Shown here in pieces: positions 40,587 to 50,073 of a DNA stretch of 55,393 bases. The stretch is from an uncultured Pelagibacteraceae bacterium. Its GTDB lineage: Bacteria > Pseudomonadota > Alphaproteobacteria > Pelagibacterales > Pelagibacteraceae. The DNA lies in assembly GCA_902526405.1 (NCBI GenBank), contig CABZKL010000004.1:1-55393 (forward strand), read 5' to 3'. The notes under the pieces were generated by a model, which saw only the letters and a program-made list of their open reading frames with translations, had not been told where the DNA came from and searched no databases. Every line of letters starts with the position of its first letter. Positions within the stretch are counted from its first letter, which is position 1. The position numbers were made by a program, and so were the translations under genes.

Positions 40587-41587
40587 TATTTATTTAAATC
40601 CACTAATACTCTTCCAGAAATCTCACCTTTTAAAATTTTTGGATAAGTTTCTAACAATTCTTCTAAACCTACAGTTAAGATTGATTTTTCTAACAACTCA
40701 AAATCAATTAAATTTGAAGCTTCACCCCAAATAAATTCTCTTCTTTTGATACTACAATTAGCAGAGTCCATACCCCAAAGCTTAATACCTCTTAACATGA
40801 ATGGTATAACACTTGTATTTAACTCGTTATTATTTGCATTACCACAAACTGCTACAATTCCATTAGGTTTAGTTTGAACAATTGCATTTGCTAAAATTTT
40901 TCCACCGACAGTATCTACTACTCCGTCCCATAATCCTTTGTCTATAAGTCTTGGTTCTTTGTCAAATTCAGCTCTATTTACAATGTTTTTAGCACCTAAA
41001 GACTTTAAATAATCTGCCTTAGAATCTTTTCCTGTAACTGCGGTCACGTTGTAACCTAGTTTTGTTAATGCTATAATTGCTACACTCCCAACTCCTCCAG
41101 TAGCACCAGTTACTAATACATTGTTAACTTTTTCACCTAATAAAATACTTTCCCTTGCTTGAATTGCAAAAGCACTCATTAATGAAGTAAAGCCTGCTGT
41201 TCCTAAAATCATTGCTTGTTTAGTTGTTAAGCTGTTAGGTTTTTTTACTAAAAAATCTGCGTTTACTTTTGCTACTTGCGAATATCCACCGAAGAAAATT
41301 TCACCTACCCTAAAGCCTGTTAAGATTACTTCGTCACCCTCTTTAAATTTAGAATTTTCACTTTCTAAGACCTTTCCAGCAAAGTCTATGCCTGGAATAT
41401 GAGGAAATTCTTTTACTAATCTTCCACCATTTTTTAAAATCATTCCATCTTTAAAATTTAAATCTGAATAATCAACTTGAACAGTTACATCTCCATGTTT
41501 AAAGAAACTTTTATCAATTAATTTTACTTCTCTTGTAAAATTTTCGCCTTCTTGATTTATAATCAATGCTTTGAATTTGTCAGACAC
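40586..41587 (-). CDS. acuI: acryloyl-CoA reductase AcuI (MDR family)
   Basis: 333 residues. The pattern VQVDYSDLNFKDGMILKNGG, FPHIPGIDFAGKV and the GTAGFTSLMSAFAI segment match YhdH/AcuI medium-chain reductases; NADPH loop TGATGGVGSVAI at about 158-169. It has no catalytic zinc ligands. AcuI reduces toxic acryloyl-CoA to propionyl-CoA, important for bacteria that degrade DMSP. It starts 1 nt before the folE stop region (2-nt gap). Confidence 0.88.
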   Translation of the reverse strand: MSDKFKALIINQEGENFTREVKLIDKSFFKHGDVTVQVDYSDLNFKDGMILKNGGRLVKEFPHIPGIDFAGKVLESENSKFKEGDEVILTGFRVGEIFFGGYSQVAKVNADFLVKKPNSLTTKQAMILGTAGFTSLMSAFAIQARESILLGEKVNNVLVTGATGGVGSVAIIALTKLGYNVTAVTGKDSKADYLKSLGAKNIVNRAEFDKEPRLIDKGLWDGVVDTVGGKILANAIVQTKPNGIVAVCGNANNNELNTSVIPFMLRGIKLWGMDSANCSIKRREFIWGEASNLIDFELLEKSILTVGLEELLETYPKILKGEISGRVLVDLNK

Positions 41588-41588
41588 T

Positions 41589-42206
41589 TTAATCTTTTGG
41601 TATACTAATAAATCTTAAATATCTGTTTTGATAGCTAAGGTCTTCTTTGAATTGACCTAAATAATAATTTGTTACTGTTGTTGCTTGTTCTTTTTTTATT
41701 CCCCTCATAGTCATACACTGGTGAGTAGAGTCTATTGTAACAGCTACTCCTTTAGCATCTAAAGACTCCATTAAGGTTTTTGCTATTTGCATTGTTAACC
41801 TTTCTTGAGTTTGTAATCTTTTTGAAAATACTTCTACAACTCTTGCTAGTTTACTTAAACCTACAACTCTTTCTTTCGGAATATAAGCAACATGAGCTTT
41901 TCCAATAATTGGAGCCATGTGATGCTCACAGTGACTTTGAACTGAAATATTTTTTTGAATAACCATGTCGTCATATCCATCAACGTCTCCGAAAGTTTTA
42001 TCTAAAATTTTATCTGGATCAACTTTGTAGCCACCAAAATACTCTTTATATGCCTTCATTACCCTTTTGGGTGTTTCTAAAAGACCTTCTCTGTTAGGAT
42101 CTTCACCCAACCATGTAATAATTGTTCTAAAAGCCTGCTCAGCTTCCTTGTCAGTTACTTCTCTTGTTTCAATGATTTTATTGTCTATATCTTTTACTAA
42201 TTTCAT
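41589..42206 (-). CDS. folE: GTP cyclohydrolase I
   Basis: 205 residues. Zinc ligands C93 and H96 in QSHCEHHMAPI and C164 in THQCMTMRGI. Makes 7,8-dihydroneopterin triphosphate from GTP for folate (and possibly queuosine) synthesis. First gene of the folE-acuI-lysR run. It is divergent from hisI across 76 nt, where TAGTGA (42252-42257) and TCACTA (42274-42279) form a small inverted repeat. Confidence 0.94.
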   Translation of the reverse strand: MKLVKDIDNKIIETREVTDKEAEQAFRTIITWLGEDPNREGLLETPKRVMKAYKEYFGGYKVDPDKILDKTFGDVDGYDDMVIQKNISVQSHCEHHMAPIIGKAHVAYIPKERVVGLSKLARVVEVFSKRLQTQERLTMQIAKTLMESLDAKGVAVTIDSTHQCMTMRGIKKEQATTVTNYYLGQFKEDLSYQNRYLRFISIPKD

Positions 42207-42282
42207 AGCGCCTTTTTATACAGTAATTACTTAATTTTAAAATATTTAATATAGTGAGAATTATGCTAAATAGTCACTACAT

Positions 42283-42750
42283 ATGTTCAAAAAAAGAGAA
42301 AATGTGCAAGAAATTGAAGAAGGAAATCTTTTATCACCAAAATTTGATAATGATGGCCTAATTCCTGTAATTACTATGTGTTCTCAAACAAAAGATATTC
42401 TAATGCATGGTTATATGAACGTTGAGGCATTAAGAAAAACAATCGAAACTAGAGAAGCACACTATTTTAGTAGATCTAGAAAGGCTATTTGGCATAAGGG
42501 TAAGATTAGTGGTTTCGTACAAAAAGTTACTGAAATTCGAATTGATGATGATCAAGACTCTGTTTGGTTAACAGTGGATATAGGAGATGGAGCTAGTTGT
42601 CATGTTGGATATAGATCATGCTTTTATAGATCTATTCCCGTGGGTCCAATTGAAAATGGTCGAAAAATTGAAATGAAGTTTCTAGAAGATAAAAAAAAAT
42701 TTGATCCAGAAGAAGTTTACAAAGGTCAATCTAATCCAACTAAAATTTAA
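42283..42750 (+). CDS. hisI: phosphoribosyl-AMP cyclohydrolase
   Basis: 155 residues. Opens the purine ring of PR-AMP in histidine synthesis. Mg-site aspartates D88-D90 (RIDDDQDSV) and zinc cysteines C106 and C113 in GASCHVGYRSCFYR. No fused HisE domain, as usual in Alphaproteobacteria. An N-terminal extension of about 12 charged residues precedes the domain. The next gene follows by 2 nt. Confidence 0.93.
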   Translation: MFKKRENVQEIEEGNLLSPKFDNDGLIPVITMCSQTKDILMHGYMNVEALRKTIETREAHYFSRSRKAIWHKGKISGFVQKVTEIRIDDDQDSVWLTVDIGDGASCHVGYRSCFYRSIPVGPIENGRKIEMKFLEDKKKFDPEEVYKGQSNPTKI

Positions 42751-42752
42751 AC

Positions 42753-43382
42753 ATGAGCGATAATATACAGCTCATAAAACCTTTCGGTCCTTCTATTCTT
42801 AAAGTCAAAATTCCAGAGCAGATTTTAAATGAACTAAATAAATATATTGATGAAATTATTGAAAATAATAACAAGTCAAAAGAATTAAATCATGGTAACA
42901 AACTTATTGGTGACGTGACACAAGAGTTTAAATTAGAAAATGATTTTACTAAAAAAATAGGTTGGATCAATTTTTTAGCAACTTGTTCATCGAAATGGAT
43001 AGAAATAGAACTAAAAAAAAAAATAAGTAAATTTGCATTGATTAATTCTTGGGTAGTAAGACAGTTTGAAAATGAATATAATCCAGTTCATCACCATAAT
43101 GGACATTTATCTGGTGCAGGATTTTTGAAGTTACCAAAATCTTTTGGTGAATATGTTCAAAAAAAAGATAAGCCTTACTTTGGAGGAACATTAAATTTAA
43201 TTCATGGATCGCAACAATTTTTATCAAATTCATTACATACCATAACACCTGAAGTTGGAGATTTTTATTTTTTTCCAAACTATTTGATGCATGCAGTTTA
43301 TCCTTTTAAAGGGACTTCAGAAGAAAGAAGGTCTATTTCATTTAATGCATTTATAGATGACGATGTATATAACGGTAAATAA
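42753..43382 (+). CDS. putative 2-oxoglutarate/Fe(II) oxygenase (TIGR02466-like)
   Basis: 209 residues. The double-stranded beta-helix is indicated by NPVHHHNGHLSGAGFLKLP (about 110-128), the distal H in LMHAVYPF and the 2OG-binding R in EERRSISFNAFI. This matches the putative 2OG-oxygenase family common in marine bacteria and phages. The first metal motif reads HxN or HxH rather than a clear HxD, so the iron site needs care. It is in an operon with hisI and DUF2237. Confidence 0.72.
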   Translation: MSDNIQLIKPFGPSILKVKIPEQILNELNKYIDEIIENNNKSKELNHGNKLIGDVTQEFKLENDFTKKIGWINFLATCSSKWIEIELKKKISKFALINSWVVRQFENEYNPVHHHNGHLSGAGFLKLPKSFGEYVQKKDKPYFGGTLNLIHGSQQFLSNSLHTITPEVGDFYFFPNYLMHAVYPFKGTSEERRSISFNAFIDDDVYNGK

Positions 43383-43391
43383 CAATTTTTT

Positions 43392-43766
43392 ATGATTAAA
43401 AAACAAAAAAATGTATTGGGAGAAGATTTAGAAGAATGCTCTAATGAGCCTTTAACTGGATGGTTAAGAGATGGATGTTGTAATACAGATGAAAATGATC
43501 ACGGGGTCCATACGGTTTGTGCAAAAGTTACAACCGAGTGTTTAGAATGGTTAAAAGAAGCTGGTAATGATTTAATCACACCACATCCAGAATTCGGATT
43601 TCCTGGATTAAAAGATGGTGATGGATGGTGCTTATGTGCTAGTTGGTATGCAAAAGCTGTTGAAGCTGAAAAGGCTTGCCCTATTTTTTTGAAAAGAACT
43701 CATCAAAATACTTTAAAATATGTTCCAATTGAAACTTTAAAAAAGTTTGCAATAGATTTATCCTAA
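43392..43766 (+). CDS. DUF2237 family protein
   Basis: 124 residues. NVLGEDLEECSNEPLTGWLR, DGCCNTDENDHGVHTVCA and PEFGFPGLKDGDGWCLCASW are the DUF2237 signature blocks, with six conserved-type cysteines (C16, C29, C30, C43 and the CLC pair). Family function is unknown; its structure is reported for a cyanobacterial or proteobacterial member, but I cannot say more. It ends 1 nt before the convergent ETF-QO stop. Confidence 0.88.
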   Translation: MIKKQKNVLGEDLEECSNEPLTGWLRDGCCNTDENDHGVHTVCAKVTTECLEWLKEAGNDLITPHPEFGFPGLKDGDGWCLCASWYAKAVEAEKACPIFLKRTHQNTLKYVPIETLKKFAIDLS

Positions 43767-43767
43767 T

Positions 43768-45387
43768 TTACATATTGCCATATTTAGGTCCACCTCCGCC
43801 CTCAGGAGTTACCCAAACAATATTTTGCGAAGGTTCTTTAATATCACAAGTTTTACAGTGAATACAGTTTTGTGAATTGATGACAAATTTGTTTACTTCA
43901 TTTTCTTTTTGAACTTCATAAACTCCTGCAGGACAATATCTTTGAGCAGGCTCGTCAAATTTTTCTAAAGTATAATTGATTGGTAAATTAGGATCTTTGA
44001 GTTTTAAATGAACCGGCTGATTATCTGCATGATTTGTACCTGTTAGATAAACTGAACTTGTTTTATCAAAAGTTATAACATTATCATATTTTGGATAATC
44101 TATTTTTGGCATATCTTTAGCTGGTTTTAGGGTCTCATGATCAGCGTGCTTATGCTTAAGAGTAAAAGGCATTTTTCCTCTAAATAAAATTTGATCTATT
44201 CCTGTAAATATTATTCCTAATATTAATCCCCAACTAAAACTAGGTTTGACATTTCTTGCCTCAAACAATTCTTTATAGAGCCAGCTATTTTTAAATTTTT
44301 GTTCAAATATAGATAAATCTTTATTATCATTTAAATGCTCATTTATAGTTTCAGCAGCTATGATTCCACTTTTCATAGCTGTGTGAGAGCCTTTGATTTT
44401 TGGCATGTTTAAAGTTCCCGCATCACAGCCAACTAACAATGCTCCAGGCATAAACATCTGAGGTAAACTCTGAAAACCTCCCTCAATTAAAGCTCTTGCA
44501 CCGTATGAAATTCTTTTTCCACCATCTATAATTTTCCTGATAGCTGGATGAGTTTTAAATCTTTGAAACTCATCGTATGGAGATAAATGAGGGTTTTTAT
44601 AATCTAAACCTATGACATATCCTAAGAAAACCTGTTTATTTTCTGCGTGATACATAAAACTTCCACCGTAAGTGTTGTTATCTAATGGCCATCCAGCTGT
44701 GTGCATTACTAGACCTTCTTCGTGAGTTTTCTCATCAATTTCCCAAATTTCTTTAAAACCAATCCCGTATTGTTGTGGATCTTTTCCTTTATTTAATTCA
44801 AATTTTTGAATTAATTCTTTTCCAAGATGGCCTCTACAACCTTCCGCAAAAACTGTAACTTTTCCCAATAACTCAATACCTGGTTCAAAACTATCTTTTT
44901 TATTTCCTTCTTTATCTATACCCATATCTTGAGTAGCAACTCCTTTTACAGATCCATCATCGTTGTACAAAATTTCATTTGCTGGAAATCCTGGAAAAAT
45001 TTCTACACCTAAATTTTCTGCTTGCTCAGCAAGCCATCTGCATAAATTTGCTAAACTAATAATATAATTTTTATGATTTTGTTGAACTTTGGGAAGCAAC
45101 CAAGTTGGCCAGCTTAATGATTTTGTTTTTCCTAAAAATAAAAATTTTTCTGTTGTTACTTTAGTTTTAATCGGTGAATTTAGTTCTCTCCAATTAGGCA
45201 ATAATTCATCTAATGCACGTGTCTCAAAAACATTACCACTTAGAATATGTGCTCCTATTTCTGAAGCTTTCTCTAGTAAGCAAACATTTAAATTTGGATC
45301 TAATTGTTTTAGTTTTATTGCTGTTGATAATCCTGATGGTCCACCACCTATAATTACCACATCATATTCCATCGATTCCCTAGACAT
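43768..45387 (-). CDS. electron transfer flavoprotein-ubiquinone oxidoreductase
   Basis: 539 residues. FAD Rossmann loop VIIGGGPSG (11-19), a central GCDAGTLNMPKIKGSHTAMKSG quinone/FAD region, and a C-terminal 4Fe-4S site of C485, C508, C511 and C514 (CxxCxxC). A membrane-associated hydrophobic segment lies at about 390-410 (SWGLILGIIFTGIDQIL). It passes electrons from reduced ETF to ubiquinone. It is the last gene of the dmgdh-etfB-etfA run, 23 nt after etfA. Confidence 0.94.
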   Translation of the reverse strand: MSRESMEYDVVIIGGGPSGLSTAIKLKQLDPNLNVCLLEKASEIGAHILSGNVFETRALDELLPNWRELNSPIKTKVTTEKFLFLGKTKSLSWPTWLLPKVQQNHKNYIISLANLCRWLAEQAENLGVEIFPGFPANEILYNDDGSVKGVATQDMGIDKEGNKKDSFEPGIELLGKVTVFAEGCRGHLGKELIQKFELNKGKDPQQYGIGFKEIWEIDEKTHEEGLVMHTAGWPLDNNTYGGSFMYHAENKQVFLGYVIGLDYKNPHLSPYDEFQRFKTHPAIRKIIDGGKRISYGARALIEGGFQSLPQMFMPGALLVGCDAGTLNMPKIKGSHTAMKSGIIAAETINEHLNDNKDLSIFEQKFKNSWLYKELFEARNVKPSFSWGLILGIIFTGIDQILFRGKMPFTLKHKHADHETLKPAKDMPKIDYPKYDNVITFDKTSSVYLTGTNHADNQPVHLKLKDPNLPINYTLEKFDEPAQRYCPAGVYEVQKENEVNKFVINSQNCIHCKTCDIKEPSQNIVWVTPEGGGGPKYGNM

Positions 45388-45410
45388 AAACTAGTTTCTA
45401 ACTGTAAGGA

Positions 45411-46364
45411 TTATTTTTGTATAGTGTTTAATTTGTTCAGCTCTTCCATAAACTGTGGAATTGCTTCAAATAGATCAGCTTCAAGGCCATAATCTGCAAC
45501 ACTAAATATTGGGGCTTCTCCATCTTTGTTGATTGCGACAATTACTTTGCTTTCTTTCATTCCTGCTAAATGCTGGATTGCCCCTGAAATTCCAATCGCA
45601 ATATATAAATCTGGTACAACTACTTTTCCAGTTTGACCAACCTGATGATCATTACTTATATAGCCTGCATCTACCGCGGCTCTTGATGCACCAATCGCTG
45701 CTCCTAGTTTATCTGCAACTTCTGTTATTAATTTAAAATTATCTCCACTTTGCATCCCTCTACCACCTGAAACGACAATTCTTGCAGTTCCTAGTTCTGG
45801 TCTGTCAGATTTAACTTCTTCTCTCTTAATAAATTTTGTATTAGAAAATTCTTCAACAGCCTCTCCTTTTTCAATTGTTGCAGTGCCTCCAGAACTTTCA
45901 CAAGGTTCAAAAGATGTAGGTCTGATCGTTATACACTTCTTAAGATCATTTGTTTTTACTGTTGCGAAAGCGTTTCCTGCATAAATAGGTCTTAGAAAAG
46001 TATCAGGTGATATTACTTTTATAATATCACTGACCTGAGAAGTATCTAAATGAGCCGCAACTCTTGGCATTAAGTTTTTACCAAATGTGTTTGCAGAGCA
46101 AACAATATGTGAATAATTTTCTGCAAGTTTAACTATTGCTGGTGCAAAATTTTCTGCTGTAAAATTTTCATAATGTGGTGCCTCTATACTAATTACTTTT
46201 TTAACCACTGATAATTCTGATAGTTTTTTAGCAGCAGTTTCACTATTTTGACCAATAATTACTGCATGAACATCTGTATCAATTTGAGAAGCAGCTGTTG
46301 CTGCGTTTAAGGTAAAAGGCCTTAAATCTTTATTATTATGTTCTGCGATAAGTAAAACTGACAT
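45411..46364 (-). CDS. etfA: electron transfer flavoprotein alpha subunit
   Basis: 317 residues. The C-terminal FAD domain shows RIVVSGGRGMQSGDNFKLI (about 194-212), GAAIGASRAAVDAGY and GQTGKVVVPDLYIAIGISGA, the EtfA signature. It holds the FAD that accepts electrons from the dehydrogenase. It shares 1 nt with etfB and sits directly upstream of the ETF-QO gene. Confidence 0.96.
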   Translation of the reverse strand: MSVLLIAEHNNKDLRPFTLNAATAASQIDTDVHAVIIGQNSETAAKKLSELSVVKKVISIEAPHYENFTAENFAPAIVKLAENYSHIVCSANTFGKNLMPRVAAHLDTSQVSDIIKVISPDTFLRPIYAGNAFATVKTNDLKKCITIRPTSFEPCESSGGTATIEKGEAVEEFSNTKFIKREEVKSDRPELGTARIVVSGGRGMQSGDNFKLITEVADKLGAAIGASRAAVDAGYISNDHQVGQTGKVVVPDLYIAIGISGAIQHLAGMKESKVIVAINKDGEAPIFSVADYGLEADLFEAIPQFMEELNKLNTIQK

Positions 46365-47113
46365 TATAAAACTTTTGCCTCATTTTTTAATTTTTGAACT
46401 AGTTCAGCTACATTTGCCACTTTAATACCTGCTTTTCTTTTTGGTGGTTCCTCAACTTTTAATTGCTGAACCCTTGGTGTTATATCAATTCCTAAATCTG
46501 AAACATTTATTTCCTCTATAGGTTTTTTCTTTGCCTTCATAATATTTGGTAATGATGCATATCTAGGCTCATTTAATCTTAAATCACAGGTTACAATTGC
46601 TGGAATATTAATTTCAACAGTTTCAAGACCTTCATCAATTTCCCTAGTAACCTCTAAAGAATTATCTTTTACTTCTATGTTTGATGCAAAGGTAGCTTGT
46701 GGCCAATTTAATAAAGCGCTCAACATTTGACCTGTTTGATTGCAGTCATCATCAATTGCTTGTTTGCCCATAAAAACTAAATCTGGTTTTTCTTTTTCAA
46801 CAATTTTTTGTATAATTTTTGAAACAGCTAAAGGTTCCAAAACACCTTCTGTCTTTACGTGAATTCCTTTATCTGCTCCAACTGCTAAAGCTTTTCTAAC
46901 AGTTTCTTGGGCTTTATCTTCTCCTACTGTTATTGCAACTATCTCAGTTGCTTTACCTGCCTCTTTTATTTTAACTGCTTCTTCAATTGCGTTATCATCA
47001 GGAGGATTAGTTGACATTTTAACATTATCTGTAACTACACCTGATCCGTCCTCTTTTACTCTTATTTGGACGTTATAATCAATTACTCTTTTTACAGCGA
47101 CTAAAATTTTCAT
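46364..47113 (-). CDS. etfB: electron transfer flavoprotein beta subunit
   Basis: 249 residues. VKRVIDYNVQIRVKEDGSGV at the start, NPPDDNAIEEAVKIKE and the VFMGKQAIDDDCNQTGQML block are EtfB signatures; AMP-binding residues are in that last block. Its ATG overlaps the dimethylglycine dehydrogenase stop by 1 nt, so the dehydrogenase and its electron acceptor are made together. Confidence 0.96.
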   Translation of the reverse strand: MKILVAVKRVIDYNVQIRVKEDGSGVVTDNVKMSTNPPDDNAIEEAVKIKEAGKATEIVAITVGEDKAQETVRKALAVGADKGIHVKTEGVLEPLAVSKIIQKIVEKEKPDLVFMGKQAIDDDCNQTGQMLSALLNWPQATFASNIEVKDNSLEVTREIDEGLETVEINIPAIVTCDLRLNEPRYASLPNIMKAKKKPIEEINVSDLGIDITPRVQQLKVEEPPKRKAGIKVANVAELVQKLKNEAKVL

Positions 47114-49545
47114 TATGCTCTCAATAAATTATTTTCTTTATCGTATGGACTTTCCTCTAATACGGTAGCCTCATACATTTCTCCCAAGATATCAACTTGT
47201 AATTTGTCGCCTACATTTGCAAAATCAGGTTTAACCATTGCTAATGCTATTGATTTATCTAATCTAAAACCAAACTCACCGCCAGTTGCTCTTCCAACAA
47301 CTTTACTGTCTTTATATATAGGATTATTTCCTAATACATCTGCATCTTTTGTATTATGCACTTCAAGAGTAACTAATTTGTTATCGAAACCTTTCTCTCT
47401 CCATTTATTTAAAGCTTCCAATCCAATAAAATTTCCTTTATTTGGATGAATAAATCTATCCAAACCAGACTCGTAAGGTGAGTATTCAATTGATAATTCT
47501 GTTCCTACAAGTTTGTATGATTTTTCTAATCTTAAACTGTTCATAGCTCTTATACCAAAAGGTTTGATTCCTAAATCCTTACCTGCATCCATTAGTTTAT
47601 CAAAAATATGATTTTGATATTCAATTGGGTGATGCAATTCCCAGCCTAGTTCACCTACAAAATTTACTCTCATTGCATTAACTGGAGCATAACCAACATT
47701 AACCTTTTTAGCAGTTAACCATTTAAAATTTTCATTTGAAAAATCATCTGTAGAAACTTTTTGCATCAAATCTCTTGCTTTTGGACCAGCAACCACAAGT
47801 ACACCTGTACTATTAGTTAAATCTTCAAATATAACTGAACCATCATTTGGCATCCATTTTTGTATCCAATCATGATCCAATCTCAAATTTGCTCCTGCAG
47901 AAACAAGGTAATAAGAATTTTCTGCCTCTTTCATGATTGTAAATTCAGAATGCACACCTCCTTTAGTATTTAAAGCGTGACATAAATTAATTCTGCCAAT
48001 TTTTTTTGGTAATTTGTTTGCAACTAAAAAATCTAAAAATTCCTCAGCCTTAGGTCCTCTTATTCTGCATTTGGCAAATGCTGTCATATCTAACAAACCA
48101 ACATTTTCTCTAACATTTTGACACTCTTTTTTAATTGCATCGAACCATTTTGATCGTCTAAACGACCAATCATCTTTTTGTTCCATGCCATCAGTTGCAA
48201 AAAAATTTGGTCTTTCCCAACCAAATTTTTGCCCAAAAACTGCACCTAAATTTTTCATTCTCTCATAACAAGGTGCTGTTCTTAAAGGTCTTGCTGCTGG
48301 CCTCTCCTCATCAGGATAGTGAGTGATAAAAACATGACTGTAAGCTTCTTCATTTTTTGCTTTTAGATATGATTTAGTTGCATAATTTCCATAACGTCTT
48401 GGTTCTACACCCAACATATCAATAGTAGGTTCGCCGTCTACAATCCACTCTGCTAACTGCCAGCCAGCTCCACCTGCTGCAGTAATCCCAAAACTGTGTC
48501 CTTCGTTAATCCAAAAATTTTTTAATCCCCACGCTGGACCAACTATTGGATTTCCGTCAGGTGTGTAACAGATTGCACCATTATAAACTTTTTTTACACC
48601 AACTTCTCCAAAGGCAGGCACACGGTGAATTGCCCCCTCAATGTGTGGCGCTAATCTATCGAGATCTTCTTGAAACAACTCGTACTCTGAATTTTTTGAT
48701 GGACCTTCAACATAACAAGCTGGTGCACCATCTTCATAAGGTCCTAATATCAATCCACCTGCTTCTTCTCGCATATACCACCTGCTATCACTATCTCTAA
48801 GAACTCCCATCTCAGGAAGACCTTCTTTTTTTCTCTTTTGAATTTCAGGATGAGGCTCAGTTACAATATATTGATGCTCAACTGGAATTACTGGAATATC
48901 TAAACCTACCATTTCACCAGTTTGTCTTGCAAAATTACCAGAACATGAAATTACATGTTCACATTCAATTGAACCTTTATCTGTTTCTACTATCCAACCG
49001 TCTTTAGTTTGTTTCATACTCATTACGGCTGTATTTCTATAAATTTCTGCTCCTCTATTTCTTGCACCAGTTGCTAAAGCTTGAGTTAAATCAGCTGGCT
49101 GAATATATCCATCTTCTGGGTGCTGAATTGCGCCAACTAAATCATCTGTATGACACAATGGCCAAATTTCTTTTACTTGTTGAGGAGTTAAAAATTTTAC
49201 ATCCACCCCGATGGTTTTTGCAACACCAGCATATTGATGATACTCATCCATTCTATCTTTGGTGCTAGCTAATCTAATATTTGAAACGACACTAAATCCA
49301 ACATTCTTTCCTGTTTCTTTCTCTAAAGTTTTATAAAGATTAACTGCATACTTGTGAAGCTGTCCAACTGAGTAGCTCATATTAAACAAAGGTAGTAGTC
49401 CAGCAGCATGCCAAGTAGAACCTGAAGTTAGCTCTTTTCTCTCAATTAGAACAACATCAGACCAGCCTTTTTTTGCCAGATGATAAAGAGCACTTACTCC
49501 TACAACCCCACCTCCAACTACTACAACTTTAGTTTTTGTTTTCAT
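47113..49545 (-). CDS. dimethylglycine/sarcosine dehydrogenase-family flavoprotein
   Basis: 810 residues. An N-terminal DAO-type FAD domain (GGGVVG loop 11-16) carries SGSTWHAAG with H46, the histidine that binds FAD covalently in DMGDH/SARDH. A central linker domain and a C-terminal GcvT-like folate-binding domain (from about 430) follow, so the methyl carbon can be caught as 5,10-methylene-THF. The immediate etfB-etfA-ETF-QO genes are its natural electron acceptors. Dimethylglycine is favoured, sarcosine possible. A weak inverted repeat (49559-49568 / 49583-49592) lies just upstream. Confidence 0.92.
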   Translation of the reverse strand: MKTKTKVVVVGGGVVGVSALYHLAKKGWSDVVLIERKELTSGSTWHAAGLLPLFNMSYSVGQLHKYAVNLYKTLEKETGKNVGFSVVSNIRLASTKDRMDEYHQYAGVAKTIGVDVKFLTPQQVKEIWPLCHTDDLVGAIQHPEDGYIQPADLTQALATGARNRGAEIYRNTAVMSMKQTKDGWIVETDKGSIECEHVISCSGNFARQTGEMVGLDIPVIPVEHQYIVTEPHPEIQKRKKEGLPEMGVLRDSDSRWYMREEAGGLILGPYEDGAPACYVEGPSKNSEYELFQEDLDRLAPHIEGAIHRVPAFGEVGVKKVYNGAICYTPDGNPIVGPAWGLKNFWINEGHSFGITAAGGAGWQLAEWIVDGEPTIDMLGVEPRRYGNYATKSYLKAKNEEAYSHVFITHYPDEERPAARPLRTAPCYERMKNLGAVFGQKFGWERPNFFATDGMEQKDDWSFRRSKWFDAIKKECQNVRENVGLLDMTAFAKCRIRGPKAEEFLDFLVANKLPKKIGRINLCHALNTKGGVHSEFTIMKEAENSYYLVSAGANLRLDHDWIQKWMPNDGSVIFEDLTNSTGVLVVAGPKARDLMQKVSTDDFSNENFKWLTAKKVNVGYAPVNAMRVNFVGELGWELHHPIEYQNHIFDKLMDAGKDLGIKPFGIRAMNSLRLEKSYKLVGTELSIEYSPYESGLDRFIHPNKGNFIGLEALNKWREKGFDNKLVTLEVHNTKDADVLGNNPIYKDSKVVGRATGGEFGFRLDKSIALAMVKPDFANVGDKLQVDILGEMYEATVLEESPYDKENNLLRA

Positions 49546-49600
49546 TATCAGACTCCTACTAAATTTTTAATTATTACGAAACAAAAATTTAGGTAAATAA

Positions 49601-50062
49601 TCAAATTGAGCTTCCAAGAGGAATAGGGCTTGATACCATTGTGGTTAACCAACAATCTTTTAATGATCCTTCTTCAGTGTATTTTTCAACTTGCCAATTG
49701 AATTTATGATAAATTTTATTCTTATCAAGTATAATTACCTCAAATTGAACTGATTTATTACTACCTCCAACCTCAGTGATTGTATGACTTAAATGATCAA
49801 TCATCATTTGATAAGAGGCGCCTTTAATCATCCTTTTAAAATTATTTAAAGGTCCTGTAACTTTCTTATTATTAGGATGAGCAAAATTCCATGTTTGCTC
49901 AATACCACTATCCTTAAATTCAAGATCGTTTTGTTGCAACCCACTTAGTTGAATTTTTACCACTTCTTTTGGAGTAATAGCACTACTTGGGTTAAGTAAT
50001 TCAGCTTTTGAAAAAGAGATTGTTATTAAAAGTAAGATTAGTACTCTAAAAATATTTTTCAT
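49601..50062 (-). CDS. DUF4864-like secreted protein
   Basis: 153 residues with a Sec signal peptide (1-20, SKA cleavage). The mature part follows the DUF4864 layout: a helix with VVKIQLSGLQQNDLEFKDSG, WNFAHPNNK, FKRMIKGASYQMMIDHLSHT and a beta-rich end with KDCWLTTMV. Function of the family is unknown; an NTF2-like fold is plausible. It ends a nine-gene minus-strand run, 11 nt after the MFS gene. Confidence 0.72.
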   Translation of the reverse strand: MKNIFRVLILLLITISFSKAELLNPSSAITPKEVVKIQLSGLQQNDLEFKDSGIEQTWNFAHPNNKKVTGPLNNFKRMIKGASYQMMIDHLSHTITEVGGSNKSVQFEVIILDKNKIYHKFNWQVEKYTEEGSLKDCWLTTMVSSPIPLGSSI

Positions 50063-50073
50063 TTGAGAAGTAT

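Noticed and set aside
48546..48800. Plus-strand ORF of 84 codons inside the dimethylglycine dehydrogenase gene
   Set aside because: Antisense shadow, His/Leu-rich translation, no homologous pattern and no start signal.
49546..49600. Glycine riboswitch or strong terminator ahead of the dimethylglycine dehydrogenase
   Set aside because: The 55-nt gap is too short for a glycine aptamer. The inverted repeat at 49559-49592 is pure A/T with a 14-nt loop and is weak.
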